Source: Spirochaetota bacterium
GTDB taxonomy: Bacteria > Spirochaetota > UBA4802 > UB4802
Assembly: GCA_026414805.1 (NCBI GenBank)
Contig: JAOAIH010000001.1
Location: forward strand, 1 to 51,334
Length of the DNA: 51,334 nucleotides
Reading direction: 5' to 3'
Shown here: positions 43,848 to 51,334 of the stretch, piece by piece
Layout of the letters: each line of letters begins with the position of its first letter
Numbering within the stretch: the stretch's first letter is position 1
The notes under the pieces: model-generated
What the model was told of the DNA's origin: nothing
Databases searched by the model: none
The model's input: the letters and a program-made list of their open reading frames with translations, nothing else
Program-made: the position numbers and the translations under genes

Positions 43848-44505
43848 GTAATCCTTCCTCCTGTTTTACCTTGATAATAACATTTCGCTTCTCATCAATA
43901 ATATAACTATCAAACCACTTGGGCAAAATATAATCTGGCACCACCACTGGTTCTTCAGGAGGCCTTTGATAAGGGACTCTTGTCTCTTCTCTATCCTTTA
44001 ATATAAATGATTTTACTATGTTTGTATCTCTGTTTGCAACCTCAACCACCCCTTTAAATACAACAACCTTGGTTTCAAACTGAGTTGCAATAATTCCAAA
44101 ATCAGTCCCTCTGACTCCAGCAATTGCAGTAGGTGTATATACGATCACGCTATTGCCTCTTATAGTCTTTTCTGCAATAACACGTAATTTCCCGGTAATC
44201 ATTTGAATTTTAGTTGGTTGATCAGTTTCTTTTAATCTGATATCCTGAACATACAACACCGATATTTCTCTAATAAACAGTTTACATCCATCATTCAAAA
44301 TTACTGATACAAAGGATTTCCGCCCTGTCCTAATTTTATCTGTATCTTCTATTACTGTTCCTTGATTTGGAATTATTCTTTTGCCCGAAACTGACGTGAT
44401 ATCAACATCTCCGGACAGATCTAGAATTTTGCCTACAGGTTTTGCCATTGCACTGACAGTATAAGCTATCATAATAACCATCATAATTCTGAGATATCGA
44501 CCCAT
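43816..44505 (-). CDS. FecR-domain secreted protein
   Basis: From ATG 44505 (AGGAGG six bases upstream) the 229 residues start with a signal peptide (RYLRIMMVIMIAYTVSAMA). A FecR domain follows: IRTGRKSFVSVILNDGCKLFIREISVLYV, then ITGKLRVIAEK and VYTPTAIAGVRGTDFGI (about 55-150). No anti-sigma inner-membrane helix or sigma-factor gene is present, so it is not a classical FecR regulator but one of the periplasmic FecR-domain proteins common in spirochaetes. The next gene overlaps it. Confidence 0.83.
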   Translation of the reverse strand: MGRYLRIMMVIMIAYTVSAMAKPVGKILDLSGDVDITSVSGKRIIPNQGTVIEDTDKIRTGRKSFVSVILNDGCKLFIREISVLYVQDIRLKETDQPTKIQMITGKLRVIAEKTIRGNSVIVYTPTAIAGVRGTDFGIIATQFETKVVVFKGVVEVANRDTNIVKSFILKDREETRVPYQRPPEEPVVVPDYILPKWFDSYIIDEKRNVIIKVKQEEGLLDQLLRKKDF

Positions 44506-44660
44506 CACTTTCCTCCTAATAAAATAGATTTTAATTGTTAATCTTACTCTCTTCTTAATGATGTAATAAACTTCACAGGTTCTTTGTTAGAATATCAGGC
44601 AAATTTTGTAATTTTCTTTTCAATAAATTATACTTAATAATTAAAATATCATGCAAAAAA

Positions 44661-46973
44661 TTATTGTCTTTTCAAATCATATACTAATTGATATTGATAA
44701 TAAAACTTTTTAATTCTCTCAATATATCCCTTTGTTTCAGTGAATGGGACCATTAGCGTAAACATATCTTCATTATCATAGTTCCATTTTAATACATTAC
44801 CGATACCTGCATTATACGCAGCTGAAACTAACGTAATATTATTGTTTAAATTTTTCAACAGCCATGAAATATAATAAGTGCCTAATTCAATTGATATACA
44901 GGGATTTTTTAAACTTTCCTTATTTACCTGTTCTATACCTGTTTTTCTAGCGATTTCTTTTGCAGTTGGTATCAAAAGCTGCATTAGTCCAATAGCTCCT
45001 GCTGAAGATTCCGCATAAGGATTGAAAAGCGATTCTGCCTTCATCACAGCTAAAATTAAAGGCTGTTGTACATTGTATTTTTTAGAAGCCTGCGATACAC
45101 ATTCCAAAAAGGGCTGCGGTAATAGGCTTTCTATTGCATCATCATGCATCAAGAAAATATTTTCTGTCATTTCTAAACGTTTCAAAAGCTGAATGAGCCC
45201 CTGAGCCGAAACTAAATAATTTTTATATTTCAACCCAAAAAGGTATTGTAGTAAAAAAACATCATTTGTGTCAGCATTACTGTACAGAAGCAGCTCCCTG
45301 TTTATTCCCTCCAAGTATCCAATGGAAAAGTAATGTTCTATTCGGGTAACTATCTCTTTAGGAATGCTCAACGCTACCTTTTCTTTGCGTGTGGGAATAA
45401 CATCATAATGTATCTCACGTATATTTTGGAAAGCTTTTTTTATTATTCCTATACGCTGCAGACGTTTGTTATCATCTCTTTCCTTATATGTTAACATTGC
45501 ATGAGTGAAGAGTGTGGATAGTAGGTTATTTGTTTGGACAGCCATTGAAAAATCAGATGAAAGCTTTTCTACAGTAAAGTGCGGTGATAATCGTTCAAGT
45601 AAAATCCAGGTGTATGAAGAATGAGGCAGATATGCAACTAATGCACTTGCTATTGCCTCCGCTTCTTGTGGATTATCATCCTTTTTTAGATTATATAACC
45701 AAAAACATACTTCATCAGCGTATTTTCCTTTTGTACCAAAGGCATTATAATATTTTTCAAGATAATACAATGCACTTTTTTTATTGGTAATGCTATTCTT
45801 AGAAAATAACCATAATAATTCCTGAGCAGCTACATCATTAGGATATTGAGCTACATATTCATCTAAATATAATGAACCTGTTTGCTTTCGTTGAGCATCG
45901 TACAATGCTTTATAATATAATATTTTCTTTTTATATACTGGATTATCAGTGTCTTCTAATTTTTTCAGCCATTGTAGTGCCTCACCTTTTTTATTACTAT
46001 TCCATAATGTATCCACTATTATAGCAGTAATATCATATTTGTACTGGGTTGCCTGGTATTCATCATATATTATTTTTAAGGAATCCCACTTGTTTAACTG
46101 GCAAAATGTTTTGGCTCTTACTATATCAAGCATATATTTTTTTGTACTATCGCTCACTAATTTTAAAAGATCGTCTTCAATTTGAGCAAGATCATTATAA
46201 TTCTTTGTGTTATACAATGCCTCAACACTTAACAGAATCTCATCATTCACTAACGCTATCTCAGGGTTTTTACTTACAATTTGCAATATTCGTTTTGCAG
46301 CAATGTGTGATTGCCAGCTTGTTGTGCTTACCTGTAAAAGGTTGTAGTAGCTATGCACTGCATCACTATATTTATCCTGCTTTTCATACAGTGATGCTAA
46401 TTTTATATATAACCATGCCAGCGAATCAACATCAGTAAATTTTGAAATTACTTTATTCAAAACATTTTCAGCTTGGTGATATTGTTTTATCTGTATCAAT
46501 GCTTCAGCTTTCAGTAGCTGTGCATCCCTGTACACGCCACTTGTTTCACTTTTCATCAAATCAATAAACTTTATTACATATTCATACTCCTGATAATACA
46601 TGAACCCTTTTGCAATTTCAAAGACTGCATCATTATAAAGATATGATTTCATTGAAAATCTACTTACAAAACGATACACTGGCTGAGGGTAAATAGTTAA
46701 TTTTTTTATTCTTCGCTCAGTGAAACAGCTGTTTGCAAAATGGTATATTGCTTTTTTATATTCATTACTGTTTTTATATGCTACACCCAGCATAAAATGT
46801 TCTGTGTACGATAGCTCATTTTTGTTCTCCAACGTCTGAATAATAGTATACGTATTACTGTAAAACCCTAATTCTGATAACCCTTGCGGCAATACAACAT
46901 CAGAACAAGCTGTAGTTAAAAATATTGTTGCAGTGAGTAGTGCCACTATATATACATATTTTTTGAAAATCAT
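44661..46973 (-). CDS. Lipoprotein lytic transglycosylase with a TPR solenoid
   Basis: From ATG 46973 the protein has 770 residues: lipoprotein signal MIFKKYVYIVALLTATIFLTTAC (Cys23), a long TPR-like helical solenoid (30-600) and a C-terminal SLT domain of Slt70 type. The SLT domain has the catalytic Glu in AVMKAESLFNPYAESSAGAIGLMQL and SAAYNAGIGNVLKW. It cleaves peptidoglycan between MurNAc and GlcNAc. The ATG follows the upstream stop by one base (TAGTATG) with GAGGAAGA before it, so translation is coupled. The upstream in-frame ATG at 47090 is inside that gene and is rejected. Confidence 0.88.
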   Translation of the reverse strand: MIFKKYVYIVALLTATIFLTTACSDVVLPQGLSELGFYSNTYTIIQTLENKNELSYTEHFMLGVAYKNSNEYKKAIYHFANSCFTERRIKKLTIYPQPVYRFVSRFSMKSYLYNDAVFEIAKGFMYYQEYEYVIKFIDLMKSETSGVYRDAQLLKAEALIQIKQYHQAENVLNKVISKFTDVDSLAWLYIKLASLYEKQDKYSDAVHSYYNLLQVSTTSWQSHIAAKRILQIVSKNPEIALVNDEILLSVEALYNTKNYNDLAQIEDDLLKLVSDSTKKYMLDIVRAKTFCQLNKWDSLKIIYDEYQATQYKYDITAIIVDTLWNSNKKGEALQWLKKLEDTDNPVYKKKILYYKALYDAQRKQTGSLYLDEYVAQYPNDVAAQELLWLFSKNSITNKKSALYYLEKYYNAFGTKGKYADEVCFWLYNLKKDDNPQEAEAIASALVAYLPHSSYTWILLERLSPHFTVEKLSSDFSMAVQTNNLLSTLFTHAMLTYKERDDNKRLQRIGIIKKAFQNIREIHYDVIPTRKEKVALSIPKEIVTRIEHYFSIGYLEGINRELLLYSNADTNDVFLLQYLFGLKYKNYLVSAQGLIQLLKRLEMTENIFLMHDDAIESLLPQPFLECVSQASKKYNVQQPLILAVMKAESLFNPYAESSAGAIGLMQLLIPTAKEIARKTGIEQVNKESLKNPCISIELGTYYISWLLKNLNNNITLVSAAYNAGIGNVLKWNYDNEDMFTLMVPFTETKGYIERIKKFYYQYQLVYDLKRQ

Positions 46974-46974
46974 A

Positions 46975-47811
46975 CTATTCTTCCTCTTTCTCATATTCTG
47001 CATACTCCGGTAATTCACGCAATGAACTATTACTCCACACATCATCATAAAAAGAATAATTATCGATAAGACGGTAGTAACTATCAGCAAGAACTTTTAA
47101 AAGATAGTTTTTTTCATTTTGATCCTGAACTGATTCTAACTTTGCTTTCATATACGAATAAATATATGGCTCATTTTCAACTTTGATCTTTTCATCCAAC
47201 TTCGTTTCAATATCTTTATTATTAAACGCAATATATGCCAGTACTGCATAGCGTTTAGCCTGTTTGGCTTTTTTTAATGCCTGAATATATTTATATAAAC
47301 GCATTGAAAAAAGTGTCGTGCGATAGCTATCGGCCATTACCATATACATACGGGCTTGTTCATTATTCCTGTAACCTAAATTACAATAGTGTTTTGACAG
47401 ATACTCATTTTTCATTATGGGCCCAGGGGAAACTGCATCTAAAAGTTTTTTACCCTCTTCAATTTCCCGATTCAATACCATTCTGTATAATGATATCAAC
47501 AATTCCTGAGCTTTGCGAATGTTTTCATAGGAATCTTTAAACCTAAATTTCATATATAAAAATTTTGCAAACATATCATATACTATTGCTTTCCTGCAAA
47601 TTGTCCTTTCTTCATCCTTTGCCACATTTGATACAGAAAAATTTATATAATAAAAGAAACGTTCATTATCTTTAAGTCCCTTTTCAGCCTTGCGCTGTTC
47701 ACCTGCACTCTGGCTACTCTTTGTTCTTTGGGCAAAAACATCACTGCTGTTCATTGAAAAAAACATTAGCAATAATACAAAAAATATTGTTCTTGAGATA
47801 CTATTCTTCAT
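46975..47811 (-). CDS. Secreted helical protein co-encoded with the lytic transglycosylase
   Basis: The 278-residue protein has a signal peptide (MKNSISRTIFFVLLLMFFSMNSSDVFA) and then helices rich in Tyr, Lys and Arg (ERTICRKAIVYDMFAKFLYMKFRFKDSYENIRKAQELL; MADSYRTTLFSMRLYKYIQALKKAKQAKRYAVLAYI), ending in an acidic tail. No known family. Coupling to the transglycosylase gene suggests a partner in cell-wall turnover. It shares helix-hairpin style with the 219-residue protein at 42393. Confidence 0.72.
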   Translation of the reverse strand: MKNSISRTIFFVLLLMFFSMNSSDVFAQRTKSSQSAGEQRKAEKGLKDNERFFYYINFSVSNVAKDEERTICRKAIVYDMFAKFLYMKFRFKDSYENIRKAQELLISLYRMVLNREIEEGKKLLDAVSPGPIMKNEYLSKHYCNLGYRNNEQARMYMVMADSYRTTLFSMRLYKYIQALKKAKQAKRYAVLAYIAFNNKDIETKLDEKIKVENEPYIYSYMKAKLESVQDQNEKNYLLKVLADSYYRLIDNYSFYDDVWSNSSLRELPEYAEYEKEEE

Positions 47812-47890
47812 ATTATAAAAACCTTACCATTTTTTTATACTATCCCTTCAAGGATGAAATAATTACATACTATCATACTTACAAATATAC

Positions 47891-47905
47891 ATTGATACTA
47901 TCAAT
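47891..47905. promoter_or_regulatory. 15-bp palindrome in a divergent promoter region
   Basis: ATTGATA-C-TATCAAT is a perfect odd palindrome between the minus-strand 278-residue gene and the plus-strand LEA2-type gene. It could be an operator for both. ATACTATC also occurs twice more within the preceding 60 bases. Confidence 0.35.
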
Positions 47906-48012
47906 TGTTAGACTAAACATCCCTGTTATTTTATGATTGACTACAACAAGGTGTCTGATGTAGTACTTATATAAATGTTATGCATTGTATCATTATACCA
48001 GGGGATGTTATT

Positions 48013-48984
48013 ATGAAAACTAGTAAAATTCTATTATCAGTATCGATTATTTCATTAATATTTTACACTACCTGCACCACATTTGATCCTTCAATGCTTC
48101 AAAAAAAACCTACTGTTACATATAAAAATTTTCAATTTAAGGAAATTACACTCAATGATATGACAGTGCTCTTGTCTCTGGAAGTCGAAAACCCTTATCC
48201 TGTAACATTATATGCAGAATCTATACAAAGTCAAATATATATTGATACTTTCTCTTTATTTTCCATCCAATCGAAAGATACACTTAAATTGCCAAAAAAT
48301 TCTAAAACCGATAAAACATTTGCTGTTACCATTACCTATGAACAGCTTTTAAAAGCAGTAAAAGAATATCACACCAAAGATTCAATTACAATGACTGTCA
48401 AAGGCACCATTTCGTTTTCTTTACCGCCATCAATTCAAATTGTACAATCGATATCAGTTCCTTTCACAATAAAACAGGAAATACCAACAATTAAACCATC
48501 AATAGACATTGTTAATTTTAAAATCATACCACCAACACTTTCTGACTTAAAAAATATAGTAAAAAATGTTAATCCTTTAGAAATCCCAACTTTGTATACA
48601 GAAATCCAGAATTTCTGTCAGGGAAAGAGCATGCCCGAAAGTATATCAAAATTTGATATCCCATTATCCATTGCATTTGATATCATTATTAAAAATAAAA
48701 CAAAGGCTATTCTTTCTGGAAAATCTATTAATTATAATTTCATACTACATGATAGCGAAATTGCTAAAGGACAGCCCACCATACAGAATACCGATGGGGT
48801 TTCAAAGATTAACTGCATGACTACCTTAAGTACTAAACATATAAGCAAAGGCTTTATGCAAGCTATAACACAGAAGAATATACAGTATTCAATGAAAGGT
48901 GATATGCTCTTCAATGCTACATTAAAAGGAACACAGATGCCGGTACCATTTGCCATTGAGCAGCAAGGCAATATAAAGTGGTAA
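48013..48984 (+). CDS. LEA type 2 (WHy-domain) lipoprotein
   Basis: From ATG 48013 (GGGGATG upstream) the 323 residues start with a lipoprotein-like signal (MKTSKILLSVSIISLIFYTTC; the lipobox is loose). Two LEA2-like beta-sandwich segments follow, the first with FKEITLNDMTVLLSLEVENPYPVTLYAESIQSQIYID (about 38-75), the second around 165-300 with IDIVNFKIIPPTLSDLKNI. Such domains resemble plant LEA14 and bacterial envelope proteins of stress tolerance. Monocistronic. Confidence 0.82.
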   Translation: MKTSKILLSVSIISLIFYTTCTTFDPSMLQKKPTVTYKNFQFKEITLNDMTVLLSLEVENPYPVTLYAESIQSQIYIDTFSLFSIQSKDTLKLPKNSKTDKTFAVTITYEQLLKAVKEYHTKDSITMTVKGTISFSLPPSIQIVQSISVPFTIKQEIPTIKPSIDIVNFKIIPPTLSDLKNIVKNVNPLEIPTLYTEIQNFCQGKSMPESISKFDIPLSIAFDIIIKNKTKAILSGKSINYNFILHDSEIAKGQPTIQNTDGVSKINCMTTLSTKHISKGFMQAITQKNIQYSMKGDMLFNATLKGTQMPVPFAIEQQGNIKW

Positions 48985-49144
48985 TACAGCATACAAGAAA
49001 AAGTGCACCAAAACACTTAAGACAGTTGTATATTGTTCATCATACATAAATAATAATTGACTCATTATTGGTGTGAATAAGTATTGTTTTACAAGTTTGT
49101 GATGTATAATAAGTTTTAATTAAGTTTTAATAAAGGAGTATCCC

Positions 49145-50215
49145 ATGAACGTTATTCCTGTAATACTTGCTGGTGGTTCAGGTACACGACTCTGGCCACT
49201 GAGCAATGAAGCAAAACCAAAACAATTCCACAATATTACAGGCGAAGGCACTCTGCTTGAATTGACGATTAACAGACTGAAGCCACTAAATCCTGATTTT
49301 TGCCTTATAGTTACCTCTCGTATGTATGAAGATATGTCGTATGATGAGTTAAAGAAGACTGGGCTCAAAGGCAGCATAATTTCAGAGCCTATGCCACGAA
49401 ATACAGCACCTGCGATTCTATATGCTGCAACCTATCTTTCTAAATTATACGATGATGCCATTATGCTCATATTGCCTGCTGATCACTACATTAAAAAAAC
49501 AGATATATTCATAAGTATATTGAAAAAAGCTATTGCACATGCACATAACAATCATCTGGTAACTATTGGTATTACACCTACCTATCCTGAAACAGGCTAT
49601 GGATACATTAAAGCCTATGATGACACTTCAGAAGTAAAACCAGTTGAAATGTTTGTGGAAAAGCCAAATCTGGAAACAGCAAAAAAATATCTACGTGAAG
49701 GGAATTATTTCTGGAACAGCGGCATATTTGTTTGGAAAATATCCGTTATTTTGGAATATTTCCAAAAACTCATGCCAAAATTATACCAGGCCTTTCAACC
49801 ATTACGTGATTTGACTATAGAACAGCTTACCCAGAATGATGAACTCCCATGGGAAATCAAACGGAATGTATTTTCACAAATAGATCCAATCTCTATTGAT
49901 TATGGAATAATGGAAAAGGCTGATCACCGTTATGTAATCCCTGGCGAATTTGGATGGGCCGACCTTGGAAGCTGGGCATCCATTGATGATGTCCTTGTGC
50001 CTGATAGCGATATGAACCGTTCGCCCTATCCCGAAAAGGTTATTTTTCATCTTTCTAAAAATTGCACGGCATTTCCACAACAACGTCTCATTGCAGTTGT
50101 TGGCCTCCACGATGTTGTAGTAGTTGATTCTGGTAAAGAAATTCTTGTTATGGACAAAAATGCATCTCAGGACTTAAGAGAGGTTGTTAGCCGCATTACA
50201 AATAACAACCGTTAA
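49145..50215 (+). CDS. manC: Mannose-1-phosphate guanylyltransferase
   Basis: The 356-residue enzyme makes GDP-mannose from mannose 1-phosphate and GTP. The NTP loop is ILAGGSGTRLWPLSNEAKPKQF (7-28), followed by EPMPRNTAPAI, LPADHYI, the FVEKP motif and GNYFWNSGIFVW. It has only the nucleotidyltransferase domain, lacking the isomerase domain of the bifunctional type. AAAGGAG precedes the ATG, and TATAAT at 49105-49110 may be its -10. It supplies mannose for surface polysaccharide; no glycosyltransferase is adjacent. Overlaps the convergent gene by 20 bases. Confidence 0.94.
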   Translation: MNVIPVILAGGSGTRLWPLSNEAKPKQFHNITGEGTLLELTINRLKPLNPDFCLIVTSRMYEDMSYDELKKTGLKGSIISEPMPRNTAPAILYAATYLSKLYDDAIMLILPADHYIKKTDIFISILKKAIAHAHNNHLVTIGITPTYPETGYGYIKAYDDTSEVKPVEMFVEKPNLETAKKYLREGNYFWNSGIFVWKISVILEYFQKLMPKLYQAFQPLRDLTIEQLTQNDELPWEIKRNVFSQIDPISIDYGIMEKADHRYVIPGEFGWADLGSWASIDDVLVPDSDMNRSPYPEKVIFHLSKNCTAFPQQRLIAVVGLHDVVVVDSGKEILVMDKNASQDLREVVSRITNNNR

Positions 50216-50957
50216 TACGGGTTTGTATTTTCTTTAAAATTGCATCTCTTACAGAGTGATTGATGGACGAATTTTTATCAAGCGACAGTGCTCGCATGTG
50301 CATATAATATTCGGGCTCGCTGTAATAAAATACCGTGACATTACAATGATTGAAAAAATCAGCAATCATCATTAGTGACTCATTCACAACTGTTGCAATA
50401 TTTTTATCAGGATCACTATATACCGAAGCTATCTTTTGACCCATAAATTCTTCAATTTGTTGAATAATCCATTTGAAGCTTACTGGATCAATGATTCCAA
50501 TTGAATACGTATACCAATCGTAGGTATATGCAATTAATATTTTTTTTAAACGCTCATCCAATATTCGGTATGCTGAGCAGAAATAATTGTTACATATTTC
50601 ATTACCAAATAAACTCAATTCTCTACTATCGTTTCCTTGATTAATTGCCGGATGCACCAGGCATCCTGGAATATTCTCCCCAATATATCCCATATAAGGG
50701 CACACATAGGTAGTATTGTCCCTGAATGTATATCGTATTTGCACCTCTTTAAAATCTTCAAAGCCATTGCAATGATTTGTTGGTTGCCTTTTTAATTTAG
50801 TTGTCAAGTATGATAAAAAGTGCGATAGCTCCTTAAAGGAGATATTTTTCAAATTAAAAAGACCGCAACATACACAACATCCCTTCCCATTACCAGGCTG
50901 GCATAGTGATATTTTATTGTTGTCATTCATATTAATCGCTTGCACATTGCTATTCAT
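50196..50957 (-). CDS. Cysteine-rich protein, possibly YkgJ-like
   Basis: The 253-residue protein begins with a cluster CQPGNGKGCCVCCGLFN (about 19-35) and has further cysteines in NHCNGF, YVCPYMG, GCLVHPA, ICNNYFCSAY (about 62-140). The order CxCC...C..P.GC..H resembles YkgJ-type cysteine-cluster proteins, so a metal or Fe-S site is likely. The C-terminal half is helical without motif. No signal peptide. Start uncertain: ATG 50957 or 50930, neither with a good ribosome-binding site. Function unknown. Confidence 0.7.
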   Translation of the reverse strand: MNSNVQAINMNDNNKISLCQPGNGKGCCVCCGLFNLKNISFKELSHFLSYLTTKLKRQPTNHCNGFEDFKEVQIRYTFRDNTTYVCPYMGYIGENIPGCLVHPAINQGNDSRELSLFGNEICNNYFCSAYRILDERLKKILIAYTYDWYTYSIGIIDPVSFKWIIQQIEEFMGQKIASVYSDPDKNIATVVNESLMMIADFFNHCNVTVFYYSEPEYYMHMRALSLDKNSSINHSVRDAILKKIQTRINGCYL

Positions 50958-51012
50958 TTCAGTATTTTACTATCAAACATACACTACATTTATCATTATA
51001 GCAGCTGGGGAT

Positions 51013-51334
51013 ATGAAATATCGGGATAATCTCTATGAGATTTTAGAAATCTCTCCTCAATCAACAAAGGAAGAGATACGCAAAGCTTTTTGTACTAAAG
51101 TCAAAACCCTTCACCCAGATAGTACCGGGTTTAGTTCAGAACGATTTACTATAGAATTGCAAAAGATAATTGAAGCTTACCGAATCCTCATGGATGACAG
51201 GGAACGAGCACACTATGATGCCACATTTCTGAAATATGCATCAAAACCAGATAAGCATTACATACCCCAAAAACGCATCAGGTATTCTATTTCGCTTAAG
51301 GACTTATTGAAAAAAGAGTTTTTACCAAAAAAGA
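51013..51334 (+). CDS. J-domain (DnaJ-like) protein, cut by the window end
   Basis: ATG 51013 (GGGG upstream) opens a frame that runs to the window edge without a stop: 107 codons. Residues 5-68 form a J-domain: YEILEISPQSTKEEIRKAF, the HPD motif at 34-36, and AYRILMDDRERAHYDA. J-domains stimulate DnaK ATPase. After it the sequence (KPDKHYIPQKRIRYSISLKDLLKKEF) does not have the Gly/Phe-rich linker of true DnaJ, at least so far, so this is probably a specialised co-chaperone. Confidence 0.85.
   Translation, partial: MKYRDNLYEILEISPQSTKEEIRKAFCTKVKTLHPDSTGFSSERFTIELQKIIEAYRILMDDRERAHYDATFLKYASKPDKHYIPQKRIRYSISLKDLLKKEFLPKK

Noticed and set aside
46974-47090. Longer transglycosylase start at ATG 47090
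   Set aside because: It would lie within the upstream gene and place a lipoprotein signal peptide in the middle of the protein.
1-51334. tRNA, rRNA, CRISPR arrays, insertion sequences, prophage or toxin-antitoxin genes
   Set aside because: Reading both strands gave no T-arm motifs, direct-repeat arrays, transposase or phage motifs. This is by eye; a covariance-model search could still find a small RNA.

Overview
The window is 51 kb of AT-rich, tightly packed bacterial chromosome with about 47 protein genes. I see no rRNA, tRNA, insertion sequence, phage gene or CRISPR array. The cell is a diderm: there is an outer-membrane beta-barrel protein, an MlaD-type lipid-transport protein, DsbD, a periplasmic lytic transglycosylase and several lipoproteins with loose lipoboxes. 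The loose lipoboxes, many HEAT/TPR envelope proteins, an acyl-CoA-based metabolism and a eukaryote-type IMP dehydrogenase would fit a free-living member of the Spirochaetota (Leptospira-like), but that placement is inference and no marker in the window proves it.

Region 1 (1-9.9 kb) is a lipid-catabolism locus built around a TetR regulator. On the minus strand, tetR is followed by two acyl-CoA dehydrogenases, a 3-hydroxyacyl-CoA dehydrogenase and an enoyl-CoA hydratase, ending in a terminator at 84-118. Divergent on the plus strand are an SCP-2 lipid carrier, an acyl-CoA ligase, a thiolase and a secreted START-domain protein. Together they supply activation, all four beta-oxidation steps and two lipid-transfer proteins. 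The palindrome ACTGACATGTCAGT lies just before the dehydrogenase genes (inside a 40-bp perfect palindrome) and just before the SCP-2 gene, so one TetR probably controls both arms. The two dehydrogenases have complementary gaps in their conserved motifs and look like the two halves of one heteromeric enzyme.

Region 2 (10-20 kb) holds a small membrane protein, leuS, an orphan PTS IIA protein, a second acyl-CoA ligase, an Fe-S/FAD dienoyl-CoA-reductase-like enzyme with its own palindromic operator candidate, a DMT transporter and a histone-deacetylase-like amidohydrolase. Region 3 (20-36.9 kb) mixes envelope genes (beta-barrel, CsgG-like lipoprotein, DsbD, MlaD) with housekeeping genes: purD, radA, guaB, pyrB-pyrC, nadE, phosphatases, a short-chain dehydrogenase and an SGNH hydrolase.

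Region 4 (36.9-49 kb) is the least familiar. It contains HEAT-repeat secreted proteins, a second TetR preceded by a 35-codon ORF and a good promoter, TPR and SurE genes, an FmdB-like zinc ribbon, a CDP-alcohol phosphatidyltransferase fused to a degenerate nucleotidyltransferase-like domain, a FecR-domain protein coupled to a HEAT lipoprotein, a lipoprotein lytic transglycosylase, two unassigned helical secreted proteins and an LEA2-type lipoprotein. The end (49-51.3 kb) has a mannose-1-phosphate guanylyltransferase, a cysteine-rich protein and a J-domain protein cut by the window edge.

Two properties run across the window. Convergent genes nearly always abut or overlap at their 3' ends. The oligomer GGAGCTATCGC and close variants recur far more often than chance would suggest, mainly after 21 kb, in both orientations and inside unrelated genes.
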